A DNA stretch of 64,000 bases. Origin: Agaribacillus sp965228415. GTDB lineage: Bacteria > Bacteroidota > Bacteroidia > Cytophagales > Cyclobacteriaceae. The notes below the pieces were generated by a model, which was given only the letters and a program-made list of their open reading frames with translations, did no database searches and was not told the DNA's origin. Location: assembly GCA_965228415.1 (NCBI GenBank), contig OZ245814.1, positions 3,658,001-3,722,000 on the forward strand, given 5' to 3'. Every line of letters begins with the position of its first letter. The first letter of the stretch is position 1. Both the position numbers and the translations under genes were made by a program. Positions 9,573 through 18,183 of this stretch are shown piece after piece.

Positions 9573-9821
9573 ATGTTAAGTACATTATTATTGGATATTG
9601 GCATTGCGTGGATGGGAGCTGCTATCGGTGCCGGTCTGGCTGCAATAGGCGCTGGAATCGGGATTGGTAAAATTGGAGGTTCTGCTATGGAGGCCATGGC
9701 AAGACAACCTGAAGCTTCAGGAAAAATTCAGACCGCTATGTTGGTAATTGCTGCTCTTATTGAGGTAATTGCCCTTTTTGGTGCTGTAATTGCGCTGTTA
9801 ATATCTCTAAAAGCTGCTTAA
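9573..9821 (+). CDS. atpE: F0F1 ATP synthase subunit c
   Basis: 82-residue hairpin protein that forms the membrane rotor ring. It has two membrane helices joined by a polar loop (ARQPEAS); the first helix has the Gly/Ala packing motif (GAGLAAIGAGIGIG) and the second holds the ion-carrying carboxylate Glu in AALIEVIALF. The residues that usually mark Na+ binding (a Gln in helix 1, Ser/Thr after the Glu) are absent, which suggests H+ coupling. A stable stem-loop follows the stop, which may let this subunit be made in excess over its neighbours. Confidence 0.96.
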   Translation: MLSTLLLDIGIAWMGAAIGAGLAAIGAGIGIGKIGGSAMEAMARQPEASGKIQTAMLVIAALIEVIALFGAVIALLISLKAA

Positions 9822-9838
9822 TAAAATTGAGAAGCATT

Positions 9839-9875
9839 TTATACAAACCACAACATTAGGTTGTGGTTTGTATAA
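9839..9875 (+). promoter_or_regulatory. Strong intercistronic stem-loop between atpE and atpF
   Basis: A 16-bp perfect inverted repeat (arms 9839-9854 and 9860-9875, core CAAACCACAAC/GTTGTGGTTTG) closes a 5-base loop. No U-run follows, so it is unlikely to be a full terminator. It sits only 17 bases after the atpE stop and 40 before atpF. An RNA-processing, 3'-end-protecting or partial-attenuation role that sets high subunit c output is plausible but inferred. Confidence 0.7.
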
Positions 9876-9915
9876 TTATCAAATTATTGTTGATACAGAA
9901 AACTAGATAATAAAA

Positions 9916-10410
9916 ATGGATTTAATAACTCCTGGTTTTGGGTTAATATTCTGGCAAACAGTCACTTTCCTGGCGGTATTGTTGATTTTAGGAAAATTTG
10001 CCTGGAAGCCAATTTTAGGTGCCCTTAAGGAAAGAGAGACCTCCATCGAAGATGCACTTAGCGCCGCTGAAAAAGCGAAAAGCGAAATGGAAAATCTTAA
10101 GGCTGAAAATGAAAAGCTTTTGGCTGAGGCAAGACTTGAAAGAGATAAAATACTGAAAGAGGCCACTGCAGCCGGTAACAAGCTGAAAGACGACGCCAGA
10201 GATGAGGCAGGAAAAATAAGTGCCAAAATGCTGGAAGATGCCAAAAATGCCATCAACAACGAAAAGAAGGCAGCCCTGGCCGATATTAAAAGCCAGGTAG
10301 CGTCACTTTCTATCGAAATTGCAGAGAAACTATTAAGAAAAAATCTTGAAGACGACAAAGCCCAAAAGTCATTGGTCAATGAGTTTATCAAAGATTTAAA
10401 TAATAATTAA
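9916..10410 (+). CDS. atpF: F0F1 ATP synthase subunit b
   Basis: 164-residue peripheral-stalk subunit with one N-terminal membrane helix (about 8-26, then FAWKPILGALKERE, the family signature after the helix) and a long charged, Ala/Lys/Glu-rich coiled coil to the C-terminus. It links subunit a to the F1 head through the delta subunit. A single atpF is present, with no b' paralogue. The ATG start lies 40 bases past the intercistronic hairpin, and atpH follows after 15 bases. Confidence 0.95.
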   Translation: MDLITPGFGLIFWQTVTFLAVLLILGKFAWKPILGALKERETSIEDALSAAEKAKSEMENLKAENEKLLAEARLERDKILKEATAAGNKLKDDARDEAGKISAKMLEDAKNAINNEKKAALADIKSQVASLSIEIAEKLLRKNLEDDKAQKSLVNEFIKDLNNN

Positions 10411-10425
10411 TTAAGTAAATAGCCA

Positions 10426-10983
10426 ATGTCTGATTTCAAAGTTGCTTCCAGGTATGCCAAGTCATTGTTGGATTTGTCAATAGAAAAGGGCTTTGTGGAG
10501 GAAGTGCATAAAGACATGCAGACCTTCTTCGATGTTTGTAACAGCAACTGGGATTTTCATTTAATGCTTAAAAATCCAATTATCAATCACAGCAAAAAAC
10601 TGAAAATTCTGGATGAGATTTTTTCCAAAAAATTTCATCATTTAAGTTTATCCATCTTCAAACTCATCACATCGAAGCAAAGAGAGAGTTATCTTCCATC
10701 AATTTCCAGACAATTCCTTCTTCAATACAATATTTACAAAGGCGTCGAAAGTGCCCAGGTTACAACCACCTTTCCACTTACCGAGGAATTGAGAAATGAA
10801 TTCATCCAGGCTGTGGAGGACATGACAGGGAAAAAAGTGGATTTGAAAGAAATTATTGATAAGGGCATTTTAGGAGGATATATCCTGAAACTGGGCGACA
10901 GGCAAGTAGATGATAGTCTATCAGGAAAACTAAAAGAATTAAGTTTAAAATTTAGTCACAACCCATACATAGCAGCCTTTTGA
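10426..10983 (+). CDS. atpH: F0F1 ATP synthase subunit delta
   Basis: 185-residue stator subunit that joins the b stalk to the top of the alpha-beta ring. It opens with the conserved ASRYAKSLLDLSIEKG and ends with the family motif ILGGYILKLGDRQVDDSLSGKL-type segment at about residues 148-170. Length and order (between atpF and atpA) are standard. The ATG start lies 15 bases after the atpF stop. Confidence 0.95.
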   Translation: MSDFKVASRYAKSLLDLSIEKGFVEEVHKDMQTFFDVCNSNWDFHLMLKNPIINHSKKLKILDEIFSKKFHHLSLSIFKLITSKQRESYLPSISRQFLLQYNIYKGVESAQVTTTFPLTEELRNEFIQAVEDMTGKKVDLKEIIDKGILGGYILKLGDRQVDDSLSGKLKELSLKFSHNPYIAAF

Positions 10984-11033
10984 TATCAATACGAAGGCTT
11001 TTAAAGTTATAGGCACACAAAAATTTAAATATA

Positions 11034-12614
11034 ATGGCAGAAGTAAGACCCGATGAAGTTTCAGCGATACTGAGGGAACAGTTATCAAATTATAGAACAG
11101 AAGCTGAGCTGGAGGAAGTAGGCACCGTACTGCAGGTAGGGGATGGTGTAGCGCGTATTTACGGACTTTCCCAGGCTCAATCCGGTGAATTACTGGAGTT
11201 TGAAAATGGACTTAAAGCATTGGTACTCAATCTGGAGGAGGATAATGTAGGAGCCGTATTGCTTGGAGACTCCCAGGAAATAAAGGAAGGAGACACCGTT
11301 AAAAGAACAGGTCAAATTGCTTCCATCAACGTTGGTGACGGTTTATTGGGAAGGGTAGTTAACACCCTTGGTGAACCTATCGACGGCAAGGGTCCTGTAA
11401 GCGGTGATCTTTATGACATGCCATTGGAAAGAAAAGCACCTGGTGTAATCTACCGGCAGCCGGTTAATGAACCGTTGCAAACCGGTATCAAGGCAATCGA
11501 TTCAATGATTCCCATTGGCCGTGGCCAAAGAGAGCTAATTATCGGCGATCGCCAAACAGGAAAAAGTGCGGTAGCTATAGATACCATCATTAATCAGAAA
11601 GAATTTCACGAAAAAGGTGAGCCTGTCTTCTGTATTTACGTGGCGATAGGCCAAAAAGCTTCCACCGTGGCAGGTGTGGTTTCTGCACTGGAAAAGGGTG
11701 GCGCCATGGATTATACCATCGTAGTAGCCGCCAGTGCCTCTGACCCGGCTCCGATGCAATTCTTTGCTCCATTTACAGGTGCCGCCATCGGAGAGTACTT
11801 CAGGGACACAGGTCGGCCGGCGCTTGTTGTTTATGATGATCTTTCAAAACAAGCAGTAGCCTACCGTGAGGTATCACTGCTGTTAAGAAGACCTCCCGGA
11901 CGTGAGGCCTATCCCGGCGATGTATTCTATCTGCATTCAAGACTGTTGGAAAGAGCAGCAAAAATTAATGAAAGTGATGAAATTGCCGCCAACATGAATG
12001 ACCTGCCTGATTCAATAAAAGGTCTGGTTAAAGGAGGAGGGTCATTAACGGCTTTACCGATTATCGAAACACAGGCCGGCGATGTGTCTGCCTATATTCC
12101 AACCAACGTAATTTCCATTACCGACGGTCAGATATTCCTTGAAACCAACCTCTTCAACTCCGGAATCAGACCTGCTATCAATGTGGGTATCTCCGTTTCC
12201 AGGGTAGGTGGCTCGGCACAAATTAAATCAATGAAAAAAGTAGCTGGTACCTTGAAGTTGGATCAGGCGCAATTCAGAGAGCTGGAGGCCTTTGCAAAAT
12301 TTGGTTCAGATCTCGATGCAGCTACCAAATTGACGATTGAAAGAGGAAAAAGGAACCTTGAAATTCTAAAACAGGGCCAGTATAGTCCGGTTCCGGTTGA
12401 AAACCAGGTGGCAATTATCTACGCATCTACCAATGGCTTGCTTGACAACGTGCCTATCAATAGGGTGAAAGAATACGAAAATGAGTTATTGGCATTGTTG
12501 GAAGCACAAAACGAAGATCTCCTGACATCACTCAGATCCGGTAAGCTGGATAGCGATGTGACTGATGCACTCAAGAAAGTGGCAGTTGATCTAGCCAAGA
12601 AATACGAAAATTAA
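11034..12614 (+). CDS. atpA: F0F1 ATP synthase subunit alpha
   Basis: 526-residue non-catalytic nucleotide-binding subunit of F1. It contains the P-loop GDRQTGKSA, the arginine-finger region with the alpha/beta signature PAINVGISVSRVG, and the conserved LLRRPPGREAYPGDVFYLHSRLLERAA region (given here only as its location, about residues 285-315). The N-terminal RPDEVSAILREQL is the helix that contacts delta. Length is typical. It is followed by atpG with a 20-base gap. Confidence 0.97.
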   Translation: MAEVRPDEVSAILREQLSNYRTEAELEEVGTVLQVGDGVARIYGLSQAQSGELLEFENGLKALVLNLEEDNVGAVLLGDSQEIKEGDTVKRTGQIASINVGDGLLGRVVNTLGEPIDGKGPVSGDLYDMPLERKAPGVIYRQPVNEPLQTGIKAIDSMIPIGRGQRELIIGDRQTGKSAVAIDTIINQKEFHEKGEPVFCIYVAIGQKASTVAGVVSALEKGGAMDYTIVVAASASDPAPMQFFAPFTGAAIGEYFRDTGRPALVVYDDLSKQAVAYREVSLLLRRPPGREAYPGDVFYLHSRLLERAAKINESDEIAANMNDLPDSIKGLVKGGGSLTALPIIETQAGDVSAYIPTNVISITDGQIFLETNLFNSGIRPAINVGISVSRVGGSAQIKSMKKVAGTLKLDQAQFRELEAFAKFGSDLDAATKLTIERGKRNLEILKQGQYSPVPVENQVAIIYASTNGLLDNVPINRVKEYENELLALLEAQNEDLLTSLRSGKLDSDVTDALKKVAVDLAKKYEN

Positions 12615-12634
12615 ATTTATCCTGAATCTCTGAA

Positions 12635-13525
12635 ATGGCGAATTTAAAGGAAGTAAAAAATAGGATTAAATCTGTAATTTCTACCCAGCAGATTACCAAG
12701 GCAATGAAAATGGTGGCCGCAGCCAAGTTGCGGCGGGCGCAAGATCGGATCATTCAGATGCGGCCCTATGCCAACAAGTTATCGGTAATCCTATCCAATG
12801 TTTCCTCTGGTGTTGAAGACGATGCGGTTAATGAATACGCTGATGTCAGGCCTGTAAAAAAGGTACTTTTGGTAGTTATTACATCCGACCGGGGATTGTG
12901 TGGGGCCTTTAACAGTAATATCTGTAAGACCGCGTTGAGCTTAACTAAAGAAAAGTACCAGGACCAAAATAACAATGGTAACGTCTTTATATTGCCTATT
13001 GGTAAAAAGGGGCTTGATTACTTTAAAAAGAGGAATTACCCAATTATCGAGGATTATGTTACACTTTTTGGGCATTTGAATTTTGATGAGGTAAGAAAAG
13101 CAGCAGAAATGGCCATGGACGGTTATAAGAGCGGAGAGTTTGATGCAGTAGAGCTGGTATATAACGAGTTCAAAAATGTAGCCACGCAAATACTGAGAAA
13201 AGAGCAATTCCTGCCAATAGCACCCCCTGCCGAAGAGGAAAAGGAGACCAATGTTACTAACGTTGACTATATCTTTGAGCCTTCCAAGGAGATTATCATT
13301 GAAGAACTGATACCAAAATCTTTAAAGGTTCAGTTTTATAAAGCACTCCTGGAATCAAATGCTTCCGAGCAAGGCTCCAGAATGACGGCAATGGACAAAG
13401 CTACCGAAAATGCCAGTGAGTTATTGAAGGAATTAAGGTTAACTTATAACCGAACCAGGCAGGCCGCAATTACAAAAGAAATACTTGAAATTGTCGGAGG
13501 TGCAGAGGCATTGGCCAGCAATTAA
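12635..13525 (+). CDS. atpG: F0F1 ATP synthase subunit gamma
   Basis: 296-residue central rotor shaft of F1. It opens with the characteristic helix (ANLKEVKNRIKSV, then ITKAMKMVAAAKLRRAQ), carries the SDRGLCGAFN motif, and ends with the C-terminal helix signature ENASELLKELRLTYNRTRQA-type region with ITKEILEIVGGAEAL. It is the last gene of the operon: atpD and atpC are not here, consistent with Bacteroidota genomes where beta and epsilon are encoded elsewhere. A strong terminator follows 24 bases after the stop. Confidence 0.96.
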   Translation: MANLKEVKNRIKSVISTQQITKAMKMVAAAKLRRAQDRIIQMRPYANKLSVILSNVSSGVEDDAVNEYADVRPVKKVLLVVITSDRGLCGAFNSNICKTALSLTKEKYQDQNNNGNVFILPIGKKGLDYFKKRNYPIIEDYVTLFGHLNFDEVRKAAEMAMDGYKSGEFDAVELVYNEFKNVATQILRKEQFLPIAPPAEEEKETNVTNVDYIFEPSKEIIIEELIPKSLKVQFYKALLESNASEQGSRMTAMDKATENASELLKELRLTYNRTRQAAITKEILEIVGGAEALASN

Positions 13526-13549
13526 TAAAAATTTTAATTATATTTATTA

Positions 13550-13580
13550 AAGCTCATTAATTATAATGAGCTTTTTTTGT
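13550..13580 (+). terminator. Rho-independent terminator of the atp operon
   Basis: A 10-bp perfect stem (arms AAGCTCATTA at 13550-13559 and TAATGAGCTT at 13564-13573) with a 4-base loop is followed directly by a T-run. It lies just after atpG on the plus strand. Confidence 0.88.
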
Positions 13581-13608
13581 ATCTAAAGTTCTTCAAAACG
13601 CTTTAGTA

Positions 13609-14448
13609 TTGGGAGTCTTGATCAAAATATATCGGTATCTGAGAATTTTAAGTGTGGATATAGTAATGGGGGCCTGTATAAGCGCTATATTCATTGCAAA
13701 CTATATTGGCGTACAAATTAAAATAGCACCTCTTTTCACGCTGGCTATTTGCGTCTGGTTAATTTACACAGCAGATCATTTAATTGATGCCTACCACATC
13801 AAGCATAAACCTCATTCTCTTCGACATTTCTACCACAAGAAATATTTCAGGCCACTGGTATACCTTTTTATCATGGCCTGCTCTATTGGTTTGATTTCCC
13901 TGGCTTTTTTGCCCGGTAAAACGGTATTTTGGGGTGCCATTTTGCTGGTGGTCATATTTACCCATTTCCTGCTATTAAAATTAATCGGGATCAGACCTTC
14001 CATACACAAGGAATTTCTTGTAGCCATTATCTATGTTTCGGGAATTTTTTTAGTGCCTCTCAGTATTTATAAGGGGGCCATAAACATAGATTTATGGATA
14101 TTATACGGGCAATATCTTGGCCTGGCATTGATAAATCTATTACTATTTGCGGTGATTGAAGAAAGTATCGACAAAAAGGACGGACATACCTCCTTTGTCC
14201 AATTTGCGGGCCCAAAGCTTACGATGTCTATTATTTGGGTGCTATTAATCCTGTCAAGCCTATATCCGGTCTACGCCCTGATTACCGCTTCAGGCCGGTA
14301 TGGTATTATCTATCAATTGATCATTCTTGCCATGAGCATCACCCTGGCGATCATCGCTTATAAAAAAGATTACTTTAGTAAAAGAGAACGATACCGGATC
14401 TATGGAGATGCCATATTTTTATATCCGATCCTGGTGATAGGTTGGTGA
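13609..14448 (+). CDS. UbiA-superfamily-like polytopic membrane protein
   Basis: 279-residue protein with eight or nine predicted membrane helices. Two acidic loop motifs sit where UbiA prenyltransferases bind diphosphate and Mg2+: YTADHLID (about 61-68) and ESIDKKDGHTSF (about 184-195). This suggests a prenyl- or related isoprenoid-transferase-like fold, but the motifs depart from the classical NDxxDxxxD form, so function is unproven. The start is TTG at 13609; another TTG at 13618 is possible. The stop overlaps the start of the following methyltransferase, so the two are translationally coupled, perhaps acting on the same lipid or quinone-type substrate. Confidence 0.62.
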   Translation: MGVLIKIYRYLRILSVDIVMGACISAIFIANYIGVQIKIAPLFTLAICVWLIYTADHLIDAYHIKHKPHSLRHFYHKKYFRPLVYLFIMACSIGLISLAFLPGKTVFWGAILLVVIFTHFLLLKLIGIRPSIHKEFLVAIIYVSGIFLVPLSIYKGAINIDLWILYGQYLGLALINLLLFAVIEESIDKKDGHTSFVQFAGPKLTMSIIWVLLILSSLYPVYALITASGRYGIIYQLIILAMSITLAIIAYKKDYFSKRERYRIYGDAIFLYPILVIGW

Positions 14449-15092
14449 TCATCAACGAATACAATAAACTGGCTCCTTATTACGATTTCCTTGCCCGGTT
14501 GGTGTTTGGAAAAAGTCTCTTACGCGCAAAACTTCACTTCCTGCACCTTTTACCCAAACGGGCTAAAATCTGCCTTATTGGCGGCGGCACAGGCCATGTT
14601 TTGCTGCAACTATTAAAAAATAACCCACACATCCAAATTGTTTATCTTGAAAAATCATCGAAAATGATCGCTCTTGCCAAACAAAAATTGAATCAAAACA
14701 TGGTGGCACAAGTTCGCTTTGTAGAGGGTGATGCTTCAAATTTAGACGGAGAAGAAAAATATGATGTCATTATCACCAATTTCTTCCTGGATCAATTCTC
14801 AGAACATCGGCTTGCTATTTTGATGAAATCACTGAATAACCGCCTGCAGTCAGGAGGGCTATGGCTGTTCACCGACTTTGTATTGGCAAAAAGCTCAAAA
14901 AATTATTGGTGGCAATTGCCTTTGGTAAAATTCATGTTTGCTTTTTTTAAACTGACGGTCAATATTGAATCCAACAAGCTCCCGGAATTCAATCTTTTTT
15001 TTCAAGCCTTAAATCTCGAAATTAATAATGAGCGGTATTTTTTAAAAAAATTACTTGTAACAAGGATCTATAAAAGAAAAAGTTCCGCGTAA
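14445..15092 (+). CDS. Class I SAM-dependent methyltransferase
   Basis: 215-residue soluble methyltransferase. The SAM-binding glycine loop is CLIGGGTGHVL (motif I), an acidic residue ending strand 2 follows (YLEKS), then GDASNL and YDVIITNFFLDQF (motif IV region). The GTG at 14445 overlaps the preceding TGA (GTGA), so it is the preferred start over a TTG one codon earlier. The substrate cannot be read from sequence; coupling with the UbiA-like gene suggests a prenylated or lipid acceptor. No zinc or DNA-binding element is seen. Confidence 0.8.
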   Translation: MIINEYNKLAPYYDFLARLVFGKSLLRAKLHFLHLLPKRAKICLIGGGTGHVLLQLLKNNPHIQIVYLEKSSKMIALAKQKLNQNMVAQVRFVEGDASNLDGEEKYDVIITNFFLDQFSEHRLAILMKSLNNRLQSGGLWLFTDFVLAKSSKNYWWQLPLVKFMFAFFKLTVNIESNKLPEFNLFFQALNLEINNERYFLKKLLVTRIYKRKSSA

Positions 15093-15154
15093 TCGTTGCC
15101 GGGTCGATGGAAATTTATAAAAGCGGAAAGGAGTGCATTCTTTTAAAAAAGAAG

Positions 15155-15191
15155 CAAAAAAAAAGAAGCCAGCAGGTGAAAACTGGCTTCT
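15155..15191 (-). terminator. Minus-strand terminator after the coiled-coil lipoprotein
   Basis: A 9-bp stem (plus-strand arms AGAAGCCAG at 15164-15172 and CTGGCTTCT at 15183-15191) closes a 10-base loop. Read on the minus strand it is followed at once by a T-run (plus-strand A-run before 15164). It lies 46 bases beyond the stop at 15237. Confidence 0.83.
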
Positions 15192-15236
15192 GGTGGATTC
15201 TCGTGGCGAGAATCTATATATGGATGGAGATTGGGG

Positions 15237-16118
15237 TTAATCCACCATTACTACCAGATACTTCGAAGAATTCCAAAACTTCTCAGGATCCAGTATCACT
15301 AAGCTTTCTACATTCTTATCGTCAACTTTTTCAAAAGTGTAAGAGTCTTCAGGATGGTTAGTTACCAACTCCACTTTTTTTCCATTGATTGGGAAAGACT
15401 TGACTTCAGTGATGTCAATCTTGCTGAAAGCATCCCTGTTAAAGCCATCCTTCAAGGAATTTGTCTTACCAATCCCTAAGAAACCACCTTCCTTAGACAC
15501 CACGTTTTCACTTAGTAATTCTTTTTTAGTGCTAACAGTATAGTATGCGGTGTTGATCTCAGTCACTTTTTCTCCGATAATTTGTGCCTGATTGGCATTT
15601 TCGATAGAAAGCGTGTCAATTGTTGCATTTAGCTCGGCAATGCTGAAGTTCTTTTCTTCAAGGTCTTGCTTAAGCAATGCGATTTGTTGATCTTTTTCTT
15701 CAATTTGTGCGGTCAATTCAGCTTTGAGTGTTTCCATGGCTTTTTTCAATTTAGAATTGCTGCCATAAGATCTTTTAAGCTGCTTGTCAAGAGAGGCGAT
15801 GGTCTCTTTGTTTTGAGCCATCAATTCATTAATTGCCGCGATATCTTCGGAAATTTTCTTTTTGATATCTTCTTCGGTTAGTTTATTGTCACTATTCGTA
15901 ATGGCAATATTATTTTCTCTTGCTCTGATTTCGGCCAGATTCTTTTCGATGTCATTGAAAGAATCCATGAACGAAGCAATAGATGAATCTTTATCAGTAG
16001 ATTCAGCCAGCAACTTCTGGTTTTCCTCGGTTAGCTGAGCGATCTTTTGCTCCATTTCTTTGTTAGTACACGCGAATGTGCCTGCACCAATTAGTAAGAT
16101 AATAAGATACTTTTTCAT
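15237..16118 (-). CDS. Coiled-coil lipoprotein of unknown function
   Basis: 293-residue lipoprotein. The signal ends in a lipobox-like GTFAC, then residues about 20-195 are almost entirely heptad-rich, charged coiled coil. The C-terminal 90 residues form a small globular part (KEGGFLGIGKTNSLKDGF...). The ATG at 16118 is chosen because GGAG lies six to seven bases upstream; the frame also extends to a TTG four codons earlier. I do not recognise a named family. It is transcribed alone, with its own terminator and a 223-base upstream gap to the amidohydrolase gene. Confidence 0.82.
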   Translation of the reverse strand: MKKYLIILLIGAGTFACTNKEMEQKIAQLTEENQKLLAESTDKDSSIASFMDSFNDIEKNLAEIRARENNIAITNSDNKLTEEDIKKKISEDIAAINELMAQNKETIASLDKQLKRSYGSNSKLKKAMETLKAELTAQIEEKDQQIALLKQDLEEKNFSIAELNATIDTLSIENANQAQIIGEKVTEINTAYYTVSTKKELLSENVVSKEGGFLGIGKTNSLKDGFNRDAFSKIDITEVKSFPINGKKVELVTNHPEDSYTFEKVDDKNVESLVILDPEKFWNSSKYLVVMVD

Positions 16119-16175
16119 AATAATCTCCAATTGTTACTTTTGGTTTGTCCTCTCTAGTGTAAATAATGTGCCAAA

Positions 16176-16215
16176 AAATAAAAAAATCAGAAAAACCGCG
16201 ATTTAAGCCTGATTT
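16176..16215 (-). terminator. Possible minus-strand terminator after the amidohydrolase gene
   Basis: Arms AAATCAG (16184-16190) and CTGATTT (16209-16215) form a 7-bp stem with an 18-base loop. On the minus strand the stem is followed by a T-rich tract. It lies about 125 bases past the amidohydrolase stop; the long loop makes the call tentative. Confidence 0.4.
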
Positions 16216-16341
16216 CGGGGGTTTTGGAAAATTTTATAGAAAATGGGTATAAAAAATTTGCCTTCCCAATGGGGATTGGGGGCGCAAACTGTGGAATTAG
16301 TCTACACAACTTTCTACAAAAAGTGATATTTAAATCATTAT

Positions 16342-18063
16342 TTAATCTCTTATATATTCAACCTTCCCATTGACAATCGTCATATCAACCCTGGTATTCA
16401 GGATCTCGTCTTCCTTCACTTGCATGAGGTCCTGCGAATACACCGTGAAGTCAGCGAACTTTCCAACTTCTATGGATCCTTTGATGTTTTCCTCAAAGGC
16501 ACCGTAGGCGGCATGCAGGGTATAGGATCTCAGGGCCTGCTCCCTTGTCATCTTCTGTTCCGGTTCATAGCCTCCTTCCGGTTCACCCATCAAAGTTTTC
16601 CTGCTGACGCTTGCATAAAATGATGCTATCGGATTGATAGGTTCTACCGGCACATCGCTACCATTGACGATAATGGCACCCGACTGTAGTAATTTCTGCC
16701 AAACGTAGGCGCCATCCACAATTCTTTTTTCACCCAAACGATCGATGGCCCACGGACGGTCTGATGACATATGTATAGCTTGCATGGCTGGAATTACCCC
16801 CAGCTGACCAAATCTTGGAATATCCTCCAGGCTTAAATGTTGCGCATGTTCAATTCTAAACCGCGCATCTTTGGCGGCTTCGGGATTTTCCTTAAATGCT
16901 TTTTCATACATGTTCAGCACTTCACGGTTGGTACGATCTCCTATGGCATGAGTACACACCTGGAAACCATATTTCAGCCCTTTTTTTGCTACATTATACA
17001 CAAATGCCATGGGCTTGGTTTCGTGACCAAAATGCGCCGGGCGATCTTCATACTCCTCCAATAACCAGGCACCCCTGGACCCGAGTGCTCCATCAGCATG
17101 AATCTTAATAGCCCGGATAGTCAGGAAATCATTGCCCAGTCCTATTTCCGGACCTTTGGCATACCAGTCATTTAACAAGGTGGTGTCATTACTGGACAAC
17201 ATCATCCATAGCCTTATACTTAACTGTTCTTCCTGTAGAAAATCCTTTGCCAGTTTTATTTGATTTGCCAAGGCGCCCGCATCCTGAAAACTGGTGACAC
17301 CGTTTTCCAGGCACTCCTGTATGGCCAGTTCCATCGCCTTCCTATCCATGGCCGGGTCATCGGTAGGAATGTGCTTCGTAATTAATGCCATGGATGTTTC
17401 ATTAAATATGCCGGTTGGATTCCCCTCTTTGTCTCTGATAATTTCCCCACCATGTGTATCTTCTTTCGACAAACTCTCCCTGGCCAATAACCCGACACCC
17501 GCAATTTCCATAGCCTTTGCATTGGCGAATCCGGCGTGCCCGCTGGCATGGCTTAAAAACACCGGATTGTCAGGAGATACCGCGCTGAGCATTTGATGGG
17601 TTTGAAACCCCTTTTCTACCGGTCCTGAAATACTGTCCCACTTACTTTGATGCCAACCTCTCCCAAGGATCCACTCACCTGGTAAAGCTTCCGTTACAGC
17701 TTCCTCCACTTTTTCAACCAGTTGTTCATAGCTGGTTACGGCTAATAAATCAAGGTTTAACTTGGATCGTCCCATACCCAGAAAGTGCCCATGGCCTTCT
17801 ATAAGACCCGGGGTCATGGTTTTTCCCTGCAAATCTATCACCTCGGTATGTTCACCAATCCAGGGATCTATGGTAGCGTTCTTTCCCACAGCTGCGATAG
17901 CCCCTCCCACTACTGCCACTGCCTCGGCCTTTGGAGCAGCTTCATCGACGGTATAGATATTGCCATTTTTTATCACCATATCTGCGACCTGATGCTCGGC
18001 ATCTTTGCAGCTAATACATAAAAAGACTAACAGGAATGCAATCAGGGAATAAAAATTTCTCAT
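16342..18063 (-). CDS. YtcJ-type amidohydrolase lipoprotein
   Basis: 573-residue member of the amidohydrolase_3 (YtcJ) group with a lipoprotein signal (LVFLCISC, Cys at residue 20), so probably tethered to the envelope. Metal-ligand motifs of the amidohydrolase barrel are present: GHGHF near residue 90 (HxH), a later CTHAIGDRTN and IEHAQHL, and an Asp in NGSDVPVE. Proteins of this group hydrolyse C-N bonds of amides or cyclic ureides; the substrate is unknown here. The composite beta-sandwich portion is seen at both ends (VIKNGNIYTVDE and FADFTVYSQDL). ATG start; 120 bases downstream of the DUF58 gene's end. Confidence 0.85.
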   Translation of the reverse strand: MRNFYSLIAFLLVFLCISCKDAEHQVADMVIKNGNIYTVDEAAPKAEAVAVVGGAIAAVGKNATIDPWIGEHTEVIDLQGKTMTPGLIEGHGHFLGMGRSKLNLDLLAVTSYEQLVEKVEEAVTEALPGEWILGRGWHQSKWDSISGPVEKGFQTHQMLSAVSPDNPVFLSHASGHAGFANAKAMEIAGVGLLARESLSKEDTHGGEIIRDKEGNPTGIFNETSMALITKHIPTDDPAMDRKAMELAIQECLENGVTSFQDAGALANQIKLAKDFLQEEQLSIRLWMMLSSNDTTLLNDWYAKGPEIGLGNDFLTIRAIKIHADGALGSRGAWLLEEYEDRPAHFGHETKPMAFVYNVAKKGLKYGFQVCTHAIGDRTNREVLNMYEKAFKENPEAAKDARFRIEHAQHLSLEDIPRFGQLGVIPAMQAIHMSSDRPWAIDRLGEKRIVDGAYVWQKLLQSGAIIVNGSDVPVEPINPIASFYASVSRKTLMGEPEGGYEPEQKMTREQALRSYTLHAAYGAFEENIKGSIEVGKFADFTVYSQDLMQVKEDEILNTRVDMTIVNGKVEYIRD

Positions 18064-18183
18064 TAGTAGGTTAGGTTGATTGTTTTTAATCCATCCGCCG
18101 GTGTCGAATGTTTAACAATTCAATATAACAAGTATTTTTGAAAGGAAAATGTAATGGCTACGAATATAACCTCGAAAAGCCTA

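Noticed and set aside
12615..13625. Missing atpD/atpC as a deletion
   Set aside because: Bacteroidota normally encode the beta and epsilon subunits elsewhere, and the operon ends with an intact terminator after atpG.
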